Origin: Paracoccaceae bacterium
Lineage (GTDB): Bacteria; Pseudomonadota; Alphaproteobacteria; Rhodobacterales; Rhodobacteraceae
Direction: 5' to 3'
DNA: 6,469 nucleotides
Assembly: GCA_003565055.1 (NCBI GenBank)
Contig: PXDM01000369.1
Coordinates: forward strand, 1 to 6,469
Shown: positions 6,352 to 6,469 of the stretch, in pieces
Layout: each line of letters opens with the position of its first letter
How positions within the stretch are numbered: position 1 is the first letter of the stretch
Notes under the pieces: generated by a model
Databases searched by the model: none
What the model was told of the DNA's origin: nothing
The model's input: the letters and a program-made list of their open reading frames with translations, nothing else
Made by a program: the position numbers and the translations under genes

Positions 6352-6469
6352 TCAGCAGAGTCTGGCCAGAGCCGCCGCAGTGTCCAGCATGCGATTCGAG
6401 AAGCCCCATTCGTTGTCATACCAAGACAGGACACGCACCATCCGGCCTTCGAGAACCTTGGTCTGGTCA
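6352..6469 (-). CDS. gap: Glyceraldehyde-3-phosphate dehydrogenase, C-terminal end only
   Basis: Type I GAPDH oxidises and phosphorylates glyceraldehyde-3-phosphate to 1,3-bisphosphoglycerate with NAD(P), in the cytoplasm (glycolysis/gluconeogenesis). Only the last 38 codons are inside the window; about 300 residues, including the catalytic cysteine, lie beyond the right edge. The call rests on the C-terminal signature VRVLSWYDNEWGFSNRMLDT followed by AAAL, which is specific to this family. The protein ends ALARLC before a TGA at 6354-6352; the terminal cysteine is a small peculiarity. Cofactor preference and paralogue type cannot be judged from this piece. It converges on the receiver gene, so it is not part of the same operon. 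Confidence 0.93.
   Translation of the reverse strand, partial: DQTKVLEGRMVRVLSWYDNEWGFSNRMLDTAAALARLC

Overview
The window looks like chromosomal DNA of a Gram-negative, moderately GC-rich proteobacterium. GC is roughly 55-60% by eye. Protein style and the ugpBAEC order suggest an alphaproteobacterium, perhaps of the Rhodobacterales. This placement is an inference; no rRNA or other taxonomic marker is present.

Left two thirds (1-3856, minus strand): a ugpBAEC operon, read right to left. It encodes an ABC importer for sn-glycerol-3-phosphate and glycerophosphodiesters: periplasmic binding protein UgpB, permeases UgpA and UgpE, and ATPase UgpC, which is cut by the left edge. UgpA, UgpE and UgpC are packed with gaps of 3-10 nt. 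UgpB is separated from UgpA by 72 nt holding an 11-bp GC-rich hairpin that pairs fully only in the ugp transcript. This is the expected arrangement for making more binding protein than membrane components.

Middle (3857-4196): a 340-nt divergent intergenic region with no convincing gene. It holds three copies of TGACAG in mixed orientation, a TTGTCGACAA palindrome, a possible Pho box facing ugpB, a CTTGTTC direct repeat and a paired GCATGC. It probably contains the promoters for both flanking transcription units.

Right (4197-6201, plus strand): a two-gene signalling unit. The first gene is a membrane histidine kinase with a CHASE4-like periplasmic sensor, HisKA and HATPase_c but no HAMP. The second, 13 nt later, is a stand-alone CheY-like receiver with no output domain. 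Both resemble pieces of a hybrid kinase, suggesting a split hybrid or a phosphorelay whose later steps lie elsewhere.

Right edge (6352-6469, minus strand): the last 38 codons of a glyceraldehyde-3-phosphate dehydrogenase, converging on the receiver gene.

The transporter families are well known. The least explained parts are the orphan kinase/receiver pair next to ugp and the repeat-rich divergent promoter region. I did not find strong evidence of a wholly new system.
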